14,917 nucleotides of DNA from Bacteroidales bacterium (lineage in GTDB: Bacteria; Bacteroidota; Bacteroidia; Bacteroidales; Muribaculaceae). The notes below the pieces were generated by a model. It was given only the letters and a program-made list of their open reading frames with translations. It made no database searches and was not told the origin of the DNA. The DNA lies in assembly GCA_900768685.1 (NCBI GenBank), contig CAAGDX010000026.1, positions 1 to 14,917 on the forward strand. The letters run 5' to 3'. The translations under genes were made by a program, and so were the position numbers. This document shows, in pieces, positions 5,667 through 13,721 of this stretch; within the stretch, counting starts at the first letter, position 1, and every line of letters starts with the position of its first letter.

Positions 5667-7316
5667 CTAAAACTTATAGTCTGAAGGAGCACAGTCAAAA
5701 GTGCGGCGGAAAGTGCGAGAGAAAGAACTAAGCTCGTCAAAGCCACAGAGACGTGCCACTTCAGAGATATTCATATCGCTATTTTCTTTAAGCAGGTTCA
5801 GTGCTTTTTTCATCTGCACAGCAGTGATGAAATCTTTTGGATTCTGCCCCGTGACATCAAGAACACGGCGGCGGAACGTACGTTCACTCATATTAAAACG
5901 CAAGGCTATATCCGCAACACTTAAACTGTGCTTTTCCAGGCACTCATTGATGATTTCCACAAGAGTGCGTTCAAAATCCATATCATCGTCACGCTCTTTT
6001 TTTGCTTCAGATTTCTTTACTTCTTCTTTCTTTGCTTCTTTTTTGAGCGTGGTAACATCATCAACAATAGCCATAAGTCGCTGTATCTCACCGCGATAAC
6101 GTTTCATCTTTATGCGGTAAAGCCAAACGCCGACACAGATAAACACAAGCAATATTCCGCAAACTATTATCAAGTCACGGCGGTGACTCTGCGATGTCTG
6201 CTGAATCTCATCTTTAAGCCTGTCCGTGTCAAATTCCGCCTTGTATTTTGCCAGTGCATTTGCGGAAGCATGGCTGTAAAGTGAATCTTTGAGAACGTTA
6301 AATTTCTCCAGTGCTATGCGTGCGCTATCCGGATTTGAGGTCCAGAGACTTTCATAAAGTCCTCTCTGTGAGTGAATTTGATTGTAAAGGTCACCCATCT
6401 GCTCAAAGAGTATGCTTGCCCTGCGGAAATAGTCCGCAGCCTCCTCGTGTCTATTCCGCTTGATGAGAAGAAAACCGAATTGATTGTAATTTATGGCAAG
6501 GGAGTGGAAATTCTTGGTTTCTTCCAGGAGTGGGAAAGAGCGACGGAAAGTGGCTTCCGCCTGTTCGTAGTCTTCCATACCCACGAGTGCATTTGCCTTC
6601 TGCGAAAGGCGAATAGCGGCACGATTTCCACGTCCTGCAGCGGAATCTATCTCAAAAGCACGTTCCGCATATTCCACGGCTTTTTCATATTTTCCGAGTT
6701 TATTGTTAGCCTCGGAAAGCATACCCAAGAGAATTGTAGTGCGGAGCGTATTACTTGATTTCTGTGCATATTTAAGTCCGTCAAGTGCATATTTTTCCGC
6801 AGCCTCGGCATCGTTTGCGGCAATGTACGTTCCCGCAAGAGAACTATAACTGAGGGCAATACGTTCCGGGTCTCCGCTAAGGATGTCTATATCAAGGCAT
6901 TGCTTTATATAATCCGCTCCTGCCGCTAATTCTCCCGTGCGAACACACACCACTCCCAGCAGGTTCAGACAGTCTGCCTTAGCATCGCTCACTCCATTAT
7001 AGAGCGGAAGTGCTTTAAGCCCGTATTCTTTTGCAAGGGGATAGTCTTGCTGCTCATTATACCATTCGCCTGCCCAATAATACACCTGTTGTCGTACGGA
7101 ATCAACAGGCACGTCGGCACTGAATTTAATATCTTTTTCAATCAATTCTTCCTCCTTCATACAGCGGAGAAACTCATTTGCCACATCGGTGCTGAAATTA
7201 TACTTTTCAAAGTCTGCCAGCATATCATCGGCACTGCGTTCGGCAGAAACCGCCGCCAAGGGAATTATTGCAAAGGATAAAGCAAAAAGTCTTTTCACAA
7301 TTATATCAAGTCGCAT
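5667..7316 (-). CDS. Membrane-bound TPR sensor with AraC-type DNA-binding domain
   Basis: The protein has 549 residues from the ATG at 7316; a GTG one codon upstream is possible but less likely. It has a signal peptide ending near 'AVSA', then TPR repeats from about 75 to 320 ('GKYEKAVEYAERAFEID' and 'NRHEEAADYFRRASILFEQMGD' are classic), one membrane helix at about 381-400, a Lys/Glu-rich coiled-coil-like linker (425-445), and a C-terminal AraC double HTH from about 448. The second HTH carries 'ISEVARLCGFDELSSFSRTFRRTFDCAPSDYKF'-type residues. It has the same architecture as the convergent gene 3947-5632, although the sequences are well diverged and this one lacks a lipobox. A membrane-tethered transcription regulator is the best reading; the signal it senses cannot be told. 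Confidence 0.85.
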   Translation of the reverse strand: MRLDIIVKRLFALSFAIIPLAAVSAERSADDMLADFEKYNFSTDVANEFLRCMKEEELIEKDIKFSADVPVDSVRQQVYYWAGEWYNEQQDYPLAKEYGLKALPLYNGVSDAKADCLNLLGVVCVRTGELAAGADYIKQCLDIDILSGDPERIALSYSSLAGTYIAANDAEAAEKYALDGLKYAQKSSNTLRTTILLGMLSEANNKLGKYEKAVEYAERAFEIDSAAGRGNRAAIRLSQKANALVGMEDYEQAEATFRRSFPLLEETKNFHSLAINYNQFGFLLIKRNRHEEAADYFRRASILFEQMGDLYNQIHSQRGLYESLWTSNPDSARIALEKFNVLKDSLYSHASANALAKYKAEFDTDRLKDEIQQTSQSHRRDLIIVCGILLVFICVGVWLYRIKMKRYRGEIQRLMAIVDDVTTLKKEAKKEEVKKSEAKKERDDDMDFERTLVEIINECLEKHSLSVADIALRFNMSERTFRRRVLDVTGQNPKDFITAVQMKKALNLLKENSDMNISEVARLCGFDELSSFSRTFRRTFDCAPSDYKF

Positions 7317-7346
7317 CACTTTTCAATCAATAAGGGTTTTATTTAG

Positions 7347-7378
7347 CAAAGTTACAAAGATTGAATGATAAATGCAAA
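7347..7378 (-). promoter_or_regulatory. Promoter of the second TPR-AraC regulator gene
   Basis: On the minus strand TTTG (7378-7375), a gap of exactly 20 bases, then TAACTTTG (7354-7347), a full match to the Bacteroidota consensus. The ATG is 30 bases downstream. This is the best-formed promoter in the window. Confidence 0.75.
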
Positions 7379-7408
7379 CTTTTGTTAATTTCAAAGATTA
7401 TTTCAAAA

Positions 7409-7750
7409 TTATCCGAAAATTGATTCGATTATTTTATCAATCACATCATCAAAATATTTCTCTTTGATAAAACAATTTCTTTTGGATGTGACTTCATCTA
7501 TATTGTACATACCCATAATATGAGTAATAAAATAAGATTGTGAATCCATAGGCTTACTTAGCCAATCATTGTTTATTTTGATAGTATATTTAGGGTGATG
7601 ATTTTTGGTTGAAATAAGTAATACATATATAAGCCCATCTTCATCTTTTTGCAATTCATCTGAAGACACAACCAAAGCAGGATGGATTAAAACCTTTCCA
7701 TCAGGTAATGTAAATGGCACTTCTACAATTTCTCGCTGCCTTACAATCAT
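7409..7750 (-). CDS. PemK/MazF-like toxin of a type II toxin-antitoxin pair
   Basis: The protein has 113 residues from the ATG at 7750. This start makes an ATGA overlap with the antitoxin stop (7747-7750); a GTG two codons earlier is the alternative. 'RQREIVEVPF' followed by 'HPALVVSSDELQ' and 'IYVLLIST' is the beta-barrel core pattern of the PemK/MazF (CcdB-like fold) family, which in most known members cut RNA. The length is normal for the family. The C-terminal helix region is less typical, and I cannot place the catalytic residues with certainty. Overlap with the upstream small gene supports a toxin-antitoxin operon with translational coupling. RNase activity is inferred from the family. 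Confidence 0.75.
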   Translation of the reverse strand: MIVRQREIVEVPFTLPDGKVLIHPALVVSSDELQKDEDGLIYVLLISTKNHHPKYTIKINNDWLSKPMDSQSYFITHIMGMYNIDEVTSKRNCFIKEKYFDDVIDKIIESIFG

Positions 7751-8016
7751 AGCCACTTGCTTATATTTTTAGGAATTGGTGAAGAATGAACCAAAGCACT
7801 GAATTGTTCATCTGTAAGAGGCTGATAATCGGACATATCCAAGTCCGGAGCATTGTTTAATTCCTTTTGAAGTTCTTCATCGGATAATGCACCCTTACGT
7901 CTTGCCGGACTGATAGAAATATCTTCATAAAGATGGTCGGCAAGCCATTTTTTATTGCTTCTACTGAGAGTAGATAGCATCTTGTAAATACCTTCTATCG
8001 TTAAAGATGTTTCCAT
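7747..8016 (-). CDS. Probable antitoxin of the PemK/MazF-like pair
   Basis: This is an 89-residue acidic, mostly helical protein directly upstream of the toxin and sharing four bases with it. I recognise no standard antitoxin DNA-binding motif such as AbrB, RHH or Xre. The N-terminal part ('IEGIYKMLSTLSRSNKKWLADHLYED') looks like a two-helix bundle. The middle has 'LSDEELQKELNNAPDLDMSDYQPLTDEQF', an Asp/Glu-rich stretch that could wrap the toxin. The function is assigned from gene order and size only. A promoter box (8036-8043) lies just upstream, so the pair is probably transcribed apart from the xerD operon. Confidence 0.65.
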   Translation of the reverse strand: METSLTIEGIYKMLSTLSRSNKKWLADHLYEDISISPARRKGALSDEELQKELNNAPDLDMSDYQPLTDEQFSALVHSSPIPKNISKWL

Positions 8017-8035
8017 AGACTATTTCTTTTGTCTG

Positions 8036-8043
8036 CAAATGTA
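8036..8043 (-). promoter_or_regulatory. -7 box for the toxin-antitoxin operon
   Basis: TACATTTG on the minus strand matches TAnnTTTG and lies 19 bases before the antitoxin ATG. A weak TTGG (8066-8063) stands 19 bases upstream of it as a possible -33 element. The same TACATTTG is found before the yfhO-like gene at 12194-12201. Confidence 0.5.
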
Positions 8044-8066
8044 ATTACTTTTTTTCTTATTTCCAA

Positions 8067-8972
8067 TTAATTTCTTGGGTGATGGAGCAAAATTTCTTCG
8101 CGGAGACGAGTATTGTCAAGGTGGAGATAAATTTCCGTTGTGGCAATGGATTCGTGCCCGAGCATTTGCTGGATAGCACGCAGGTTTGCACCACCCTCCA
8201 GGAGGTGTGTGGCAAAAGAATGACGCAGAGTGTGCGGTGAAATAGGCTTTTCTATACCTGCAAGGTCCGCAAGTCGCTTGATGATGATAAAAATCATTTG
8301 ACGCGACAGACGAGAACCGTTTCTGCCCAGAAAAAGAATGTTTTCCTCACCACGTTTTACGCATATTTGAGAGCGTTCCTGCAAGTATTTCTCTATCAAG
8401 TCTATAGAAAAGTCCGACATAGGCACAAGTCGCTCCTTGCTACCCTTTCCCGTCACAGCCAAATACTTGTCTGCAAGGAAAATACGACTGATTTCCAGGT
8501 TCACAAGCTCGCTCACTCGCAGTCCGCATCCATAGAGTGTTTCTATTATGGCATGGTTTCGCAGTGCCTCCGGCTTGGTGTAGTCTATAGCCTCCTCCAA
8601 GCGGTCAATCTCCTCAACAGTAAGCACTTCCGGCAAGTGAGAACCGATATTTGGCATTTCAAGCAGCAATGAAGGGTTTTCCTCCAGATAGCCGGCAATG
8701 TTGAGGTACTTGAAAAAGGACTTAAGCCCGGAAATAATCCTTGCCTGTGAACGAGGAGAAATACCGGCATCGTGCATCTCGCCCACAAAGGTTTGGAGGT
8801 CTCCAAGTGTCACGCTACGGAGCATGGTGGAGGTATCGGCGAGGTATGAGATAAATTTCAGGATATCAAAAGTGTAACTCGTAACGGTGTTTTCCGCCAT
8901 ACCGCGTTCGAGTTGCATATAAGCCTTGTAATTGTCTATAATCTTGTCTATGTCGCTTATATTTCTGCTCAT
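8067..8972 (-). CDS. xerD: Tyrosine recombinase of the XerC/XerD type
   Basis: The protein has 301 residues from the ATG at 8972, which overlaps the preceding stop as ATGA; an in-frame GTG two codons upstream is less likely. It has the N-terminal SAM-like core-binding domain (about 8-95, 'YMQLERGMAENTVTSYTFDI') and the catalytic domain. All catalytic residues are visible: R152 in 'GLRVSEL', K176 in 'GKGSKER', H247 and R250 in 'HTLRHSF', H273 in 'LGHES' and the nucleophile Y282 in 'IYLHLD'. Length and spacing match the chromosomal XerC/XerD recombinases that resolve chromosome dimers at dif. It is the third gene of a packed operon, not next to any obvious mobile element, so a housekeeping role is likelier than an integrase. 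I favour XerD over XerC by resemblance. Confidence 0.85.
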   Translation of the reverse strand: MSRNISDIDKIIDNYKAYMQLERGMAENTVTSYTFDILKFISYLADTSTMLRSVTLGDLQTFVGEMHDAGISPRSQARIISGLKSFFKYLNIAGYLEENPSLLLEMPNIGSHLPEVLTVEEIDRLEEAIDYTKPEALRNHAIIETLYGCGLRVSELVNLEISRIFLADKYLAVTGKGSKERLVPMSDFSIDLIEKYLQERSQICVKRGEENILFLGRNGSRLSRQMIFIIIKRLADLAGIEKPISPHTLRHSFATHLLEGGANLRAIQQMLGHESIATTEIYLHLDNTRLREEILLHHPRN

Positions 8973-9625
8973 AACCACACGTTATAGTGCTGTCGCGGCA
9001 GATTTTTCTTTGCCACGAGCACACCGAACTTGTCGTTTGTGAATGTCATTCCATAGTCTGCGGCGGATGCGTTCAGAGCGTCCCAGAGTTCTTTTATCTG
9101 CACTTTATGGTCTATGCACGGGAATACTATCACGGATTCCGCCTCCACGGCCCGCTGCAAAAAGTTTTCCACGGCCTCACTTTTTTCAGTATCCACCACA
9201 ATCACCATTTCCGGAACCGTATCACTCGGCAATGCATCAATAGCCGCATATTCCGTCACGTTTTGTGACTCAAAAGTGCCGTCGCAACCGCAACGTGCAA
9301 TTTTCATGGCGGAATTTACGTCAAGCAGTGCTGCACTCACAAGTCCGTTGTCCGCTCCGAGTTGCAGCACACTCTCCGGACAGAAAAAGTTTGCGGTGCG
9401 GAAAAGCAGACGTATTCTTTTAAGCGTCAAAAACGGATGTTTCACGGAGTTTCGCTCTGCATCCCGGTAGCGTATTTTCTGGTTGCTGTATGCATAGAAA
9501 GGGAGCGTCTCCCGCAGCACGCGAGTGATGAACTTATAGGCAAATGGCGAATGAACGCCGAAACCTTTGCCTGTACGGTAGCGAGCAGGAGCCTTAAGCG
9601 TCCTTTTCAGCCAGTTCATTTTCAT
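8969..9625 (-). CDS. SAM-dependent methyltransferase-like protein ('GVHSPF' family)
   Basis: This is a 218-residue protein. The N-terminal 'GKGFGVHSPFAYKFI' (20-33) marks a protein family common in Bacteroidota and usually annotated as class I methyltransferase. A degenerate motif I, 'VLQLGADNG' (86-94), could bind SAM, followed by an alpha/beta pattern with 'MVIVVDTEKSEAVENFL' and 'SVIVFPCIDH'. The loop is not a full GxGxG, so activity is unproven. It overlaps the upstream yfhO-like gene by 32 bases and the downstream recombinase gene by 4, which suggests a single coupled operon. A second in-frame ATG at 9619 is possible. The substrate is unknown. Confidence 0.7.
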   Translation of the reverse strand: MKMNWLKRTLKAPARYRTGKGFGVHSPFAYKFITRVLRETLPFYAYSNQKIRYRDAERNSVKHPFLTLKRIRLLFRTANFFCPESVLQLGADNGLVSAALLDVNSAMKIARCGCDGTFESQNVTEYAAIDALPSDTVPEMVIVVDTEKSEAVENFLQRAVEAESVIVFPCIDHKVQIKELWDALNASAADYGMTFTNDKFGVLVAKKNLPRQHYNVWL

Positions 9626-12176
9626 CTTTACGCAATACGATAACTATTATCGTGATGAAAAGTGCAAGGTAAATAATTATCACGGCAACTGTGGCGATAT
9701 TGCCTGTCACGTGGAGCGATTCGGGGTCGAAAGTCATGGTTATGGTGTGCTTACCTGCCGGGACGTTCACGGCACGGAGAATATAGTTCACTCGACCTAT
9801 TTCCGCTTTTTCTCCGTCTATTTCCGCTTTCCAGCCCCAAGGGAAATATACCTCCGAGAACACTGCGATGCCGCCTTTGGCAGTATTCACACAGTAAGTG
9901 AGGCGGTTTGGAGCGTATGTTGTCTCGTAAATTGTGTCGCCGGGTGCAACCTCTGCTTTTGCGGCAAGAATATTTTCAAATTTCTTGTCTGCCACAGCCT
10001 GACGCTTCACATCAATCTCCTCAAGACCGGACATTTCCGCATCTGCTCCGGATACGAATTTCACCTCGTCAACGAGCCATGCATTGCCCATTGCATCAGG
10101 ATTTATAGTAACCTGTCCGGCACGGTCTATAATATATTTTGCATTGAGCATATTCACCACGGCATAGTCCGTGCTGTCTGCATCACCGTAAAGAAAATAG
10201 TTCAAATGACGGTCTATAATATCTTGATAGCGAGTGAGTTTTGCTGCATGGTAGCCACCGAGCATCTTGTGGTGGTAAGACGGTTTTGCCTGCCAGAAAT
10301 GAGGAATATCCAGCACACGATAGTTTATGGCGGTATCACCGAGGATAGCCTTATCTACAGCCGTAGGTGCAAACGGGTCGGACAGTGAAATCTGCTCCGG
10401 TGCAAAACTGTCGTGGTTCAGGTAACGCTTATTTACGGTGTAAAGGTCCACGAGCAAGAGGATTCCTATTGCTGCCACAGCCCACTTGACGTTTATCCAT
10501 CTCTTTGCAAATGAGAGAATTACGATAAATGTTGCAGCAAGGAAGAAAAGGCTGCGAAGACTGTCGCTCGAAATCATTCCCTCACGCAAAGAAACAATCG
10601 CGGAGTAAATTGCAGGATTGTCCAGACTGAAACTTGATGCCACATTTGCGGGATAGCCCTGCTGCATGAGTGAAGAAATTATCATCTGCGATGTTTCCTC
10701 GTCCTGCGGAGTGATTACGTTTCCGTAAATGCTTGGAATTAAGACACCTGCAAGGCAGAAAAGTGCCGTGATGCCGAAGCCGACAAAAATTGCCGTTTTG
10801 TTCTTTTTCCACCACCCGTCACCGCTGAAAATGTTCTGCAATGCCAGGATTGCGAGCAGTGGCATGGTAAATTCCGCTATCACGAGTATGCTCTCCACGG
10901 TGCGGAACTTGCTGTACATAGGCACATAGTCTATAAACAAGTCCGTGAGCCACTGGCAGTTACGTCCCAGAGCAAGCAGAATAGACAAAATCGTGAGAAT
11001 AAGCAGCGCCCATTTCAGCGGACCTTTCACCACAAAAAGTCCTATCAAAAACAGCACGCAAATCACGGCTCCAACGTATATCGGACCGTTTGTGCCTTCC
11101 GGCTCGCCGAAGTATTGCGAAACATAGTCTAAATACTGCATTTCCATATCGCCGATAGCACCGCTTGCCTTCATCTGCTCCGCTTCCGGCAGATTTGCCA
11201 GGCTTAGTGCCACCATACCGCCATGCTCGGGTTTTGCTGAAGCACCACCCTTCACGTTTGGAATAAGAAGCGTGAACGTTTCAGCACCACCGTAACTGTA
11301 TTGCGTGATATAGTTGCGGTCCAATCCACCTGTTGACTGAGCGGCACCTTCCTGAGTAAGTTCGGAGTGTCCGCCACGCATGGTTTCTTTTGAGTATTCG
11401 TATGTGTTATAGAGGCTCGGCAGGTTCGCAGCCACGGCAAGAAGTCCTGCTACAGCGAGCGTTCCCGTAGCCTTAAGCCACGTTTTGGAATCGCCTTTCT
11501 TAATGGATTCTATCAGGTATGCCACTGCAATGCCCAGGATTACGAACATAAAATAATACGTCATCTGCACGTGGTTTGATGCCACTTGCATCATGGCAAA
11601 CAGTGCCGCAAGACTGCCACCAGGCAGGTATTTACCTCTGTAGCAGAGTATTATACCGGCAATTGTGGGAGGAATATAACTGAGTGTGACAAATTTCCAA
11701 ATGTGTCCTGCACCTATGATAATGATAAAATACGTGGAAAAAGCCCATGCCACGGCACCTATCAGACCATAGTACCATTTCACGTTCATTGCAAACATCA
11801 GTATCACGAAACCTATCATCATCATGAAAATAAGGTTTGACGGTGATGGCAATCCGAGTCCGTAAACCGTTGTTATCCAGTCAAAAAGACCGTTTGACGG
11901 ATAAGATGGTGAAATCTGGAACGTTGGCATACCGCCAAAGAGTGAATTTGTCCACCGAGTGGTTTCACCCGTTGCTTCTTCAAAGGCTTTAGCCTCCTGA
12001 CCGTTTGCCGCACCTTGCAGCATATCGCTCTGCATCAGTTTGTTGCCTTGCACAGCGTCCGGGTGGAAGAAACATATAGATATTACTGCTGCCACAAAAA
12101 TGCACAGTGCAAATTGCAGCAATTTCGGGTTTGTAAACAGCGATTTCAGTCGCATTATGATACTATTGTCTTTCAT
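9594..12176 (-). CDS. YfhO-family multi-pass membrane protein
   Basis: The 860-residue protein has many hydrophobic helices: one near 19-37, several between 113 and 255, more in the middle, and a final one near the C-terminus. The large first loop has 'MQSDMLQG' and 'GGMPTFQISPSYP', and the C-terminal soluble part has 'VYFPWGWKAEIDG', 'LRAVNVPAGKHTI' and 'F.PES', all typical of Bacteroidota YfhO-like proteins. Relatives have a GT-C glycosyltransferase-like fold and in Gram-positives help decorate cell-wall polymers with sugars; the role in Bacteroidota is not settled. The ATG at 12176 was chosen; a second ATG seven codons in is possible. It is the first gene of the operon with the methyltransferase-like and recombinase genes. 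Confidence 0.85.
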   Translation of the reverse strand: MKDNSIIMRLKSLFTNPKLLQFALCIFVAAVISICFFHPDAVQGNKLMQSDMLQGAANGQEAKAFEEATGETTRWTNSLFGGMPTFQISPSYPSNGLFDWITTVYGLGLPSPSNLIFMMMIGFVILMFAMNVKWYYGLIGAVAWAFSTYFIIIIGAGHIWKFVTLSYIPPTIAGIILCYRGKYLPGGSLAALFAMMQVASNHVQMTYYFMFVILGIAVAYLIESIKKGDSKTWLKATGTLAVAGLLAVAANLPSLYNTYEYSKETMRGGHSELTQEGAAQSTGGLDRNYITQYSYGGAETFTLLIPNVKGGASAKPEHGGMVALSLANLPEAEQMKASGAIGDMEMQYLDYVSQYFGEPEGTNGPIYVGAVICVLFLIGLFVVKGPLKWALLILTILSILLALGRNCQWLTDLFIDYVPMYSKFRTVESILVIAEFTMPLLAILALQNIFSGDGWWKKNKTAIFVGFGITALFCLAGVLIPSIYGNVITPQDEETSQMIISSLMQQGYPANVASSFSLDNPAIYSAIVSLREGMISSDSLRSLFFLAATFIVILSFAKRWINVKWAVAAIGILLLVDLYTVNKRYLNHDSFAPEQISLSDPFAPTAVDKAILGDTAINYRVLDIPHFWQAKPSYHHKMLGGYHAAKLTRYQDIIDRHLNYFLYGDADSTDYAVVNMLNAKYIIDRAGQVTINPDAMGNAWLVDEVKFVSGADAEMSGLEEIDVKRQAVADKKFENILAAKAEVAPGDTIYETTYAPNRLTYCVNTAKGGIAVFSEVYFPWGWKAEIDGEKAEIGRVNYILRAVNVPAGKHTITMTFDPESLHVTGNIATVAVIIIYLALFITIIVIVLRKDENELAEKDA

Positions 12177-12193
12177 ATTAGCCTATTTTACGG

Positions 12194-12223
12194 CAAATGT
12201 ACGCAAAATCCGTGAGATTTTGC
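12194..12223 (-). promoter_or_regulatory. Candidate promoter and palindrome before the yfhO-like operon
   Basis: TACATTTG (12201-12194 on the minus strand) fits the -7 consensus and is 17 bases before the ATG. Directly upstream is the perfect 8-bp inverted repeat GCAAAATC-N5-GATTTTGC (12203-12223), which would fill the gap between -33 and -7, a usual place for a repressor site. No TTTG was seen at the -33 distance. A second possible -7 box, TACTTTTG, is at 12273-12266; if that one is used, the palindrome would be a leader hairpin. Confidence 0.45.
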
Positions 12224-12300
12224 ACTGACTGAATAAAGAAATAATCTTTATTTGGAAGAATGGTGCAAAAGTACGGCAACTTTTCTACTGTAATCTATTC

Positions 12301-12331
12301 AAAAAAAAGCTGCCCCGAAAACCGAAGCAGC
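12301..12331 (-). terminator. Intrinsic terminator of the protease-serpin operon
   Basis: On the minus strand the stem GCTGCTTCGG pairs with CGGGGCAGC-type bases (12331-12322 with 12318-12309, three wobbles) around a small T loop, followed by eight T residues (12308-12301). It is 83 bases after the serpin stop codon. The stretch between (12332-12413) is AT-rich and shows nothing else. Confidence 0.85.
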
Positions 12332-12413
12332 CACTGTGTTATTACATAATATCTATTTAGAAAAAGCTTATAGCTTGTTTATAATGAAACTTACACTTGT
12401 GTTTAAAAGGCTA

Positions 12414-13673
12414 TTAGAGTTTGTTTATTGCTCCCATAAAGAGGATTGTCTTTGTTTGGGATTCCCAAATCATATAGATGAATGGCTTATTGAAGTTCAG
12501 TTCTATTTGTTCGTCTGGCAAAACGGCAGTTGCCCCACCTGAGCCTGTTACTTGTGCTGCTGTAGTGCCGCTTTCATCTACATCAATGCATACTTTCTGT
12601 TTGAGTTTATTCAAGAAAATATTTTGGGATTCAAGTATCTTTGGCAGATTGCTCTTTTCGCTAAAAATATCAGTTATTCCCATATTTTTTAATGCATCTT
12701 CCCATGTGGTAGTATCTAATTTATCTGATACGCTGAATTTTGGAAATCTGAGAGTTACATAATATAAGTCAAAGTTCAAATCAGCGATATTTTCTTTGCT
12801 GAGCATTGATGCTACAGTTTTTACATCATAGCCTTCATCGGGCAGAATTGCTATCATTTCATAGTTTCCTCTGCCGTATGGCATTTTTATTGCCGTATAA
12901 CCTTCTACGCCAATTGCTTTATAAGAATCGCTGTTATTCATTATTATTATTTCTGTCTGCGTGCCATTTGCATTGTGGAACAATGCGGCACTATTTCTCT
13001 CCGGTTTGAATCGCTTGCTCCATTTTCCGTTAAAGAACGCTGCATTTAGGATATTAAGTTCCCTCACCTCATCTGCATCTACGATAAAATCCTTGATTTT
13101 TCCATTTGTTGCGGAAGAGCACCAGTTGTTTATTTCTTCTTTTGCTTTTTCTGTTCTTGCAACGATGCTGCGAGATGTTGCATCATAATACTCTTTTACA
13201 ATGGCGGAATAAGTGCCGGTCAGTTTATAATTTTCATCTACAAATATTCCGTTTGACACAGAGAGTGTTGTTTGTTTGTCTATAGATGGCAGCTCTTTCA
13301 TCAATCGTTTATTCAAGTCGTTGAGTTCATCAAGGTTGTTATGACCCAACGCGTTGAGAATTTGTTCAAGAGACTGTCCTTCAGCACCATTTGCCACTAA
13401 TGCCAAATCCATATACATACCAAACGGTGAAATTGCGATATTGTCCTGCGTATCCTCTATTTCAAGAACATTGCTGAAAAGATTGAAAGAAAAACCGGAT
13501 TCTCCCTTCAGCATCTGAGTTTCTGTATTTGAAAGACTTATTTCTTTTATTTTTTGCACTTCTACACTTGGAGTATCTCCAGGCACATCCGGATTTTCAG
13601 GTGCATCATCACTGTCGCTGCAACTTACTAACGCTATTGATATAGCAAGTAATGAAAATAATTTTGATTTCAT
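12414..13673 (-). CDS. Serpin (protease inhibitor), lipoprotein
   Basis: This 419-residue protein has a signal peptide with lipobox LVSC (C18), a Pro/Asp-rich linker, and a complete serpin fold from about residue 58. Landmarks are 'NIAISPFGMYMDLALVANGAEG' near 78-99, 'LNAAFFNGKWSKRF' (209-222), and the C-terminal 'FNKPFIYMI' (394-402) with 'LFMGAI'. The reactive loop hinge is E367-S-G369-T370-T-A-A, matching the inhibitory pattern, so it probably undergoes loop insertion. The bond attacked should lie near A383-P386, with small or hydrophobic residues; the loop is about three residues longer than in alpha-1-antitrypsin, so the exact P1 is uncertain. It lies 48 bases after a C10 cysteine protease gene on the same strand, suggesting that it guards the cell against that enzyme or against host proteases. 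Confidence 0.9.
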   Translation of the reverse strand: MKSKLFSLLAISIALVSCSDSDDAPENPDVPGDTPSVEVQKIKEISLSNTETQMLKGESGFSFNLFSNVLEIEDTQDNIAISPFGMYMDLALVANGAEGQSLEQILNALGHNNLDELNDLNKRLMKELPSIDKQTTLSVSNGIFVDENYKLTGTYSAIVKEYYDATSRSIVARTEKAKEEINNWCSSATNGKIKDFIVDADEVRELNILNAAFFNGKWSKRFKPERNSAALFHNANGTQTEIIIMNNSDSYKAIGVEGYTAIKMPYGRGNYEMIAILPDEGYDVKTVASMLSKENIADLNFDLYYVTLRFPKFSVSDKLDTTTWEDALKNMGITDIFSEKSNLPKILESQNIFLNKLKQKVCIDVDESGTTAAQVTGSGGATAVLPDEQIELNFNKPFIYMIWESQTKTILFMGAINKL

Positions 13674-13721
13674 AAAGTTATTCTTTTATCAAGTTATACA
13701 AATATTATTCAAATTAAAATT

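Noticed and set aside
7317..7319. GTG start for the second TPR-AraC gene
   Set aside because: An ATG follows directly and gives the same signal peptide.
7385..7411. Terminator after the toxin gene
   Set aside because: Only a weak AT-only inverted repeat is present, with no T-run.
13674..13721. Separate promoter for the serpin gene
   Set aside because: The AT-rich gap has no exact TAnnTTTG box; co-transcription with the protease gene is simpler.
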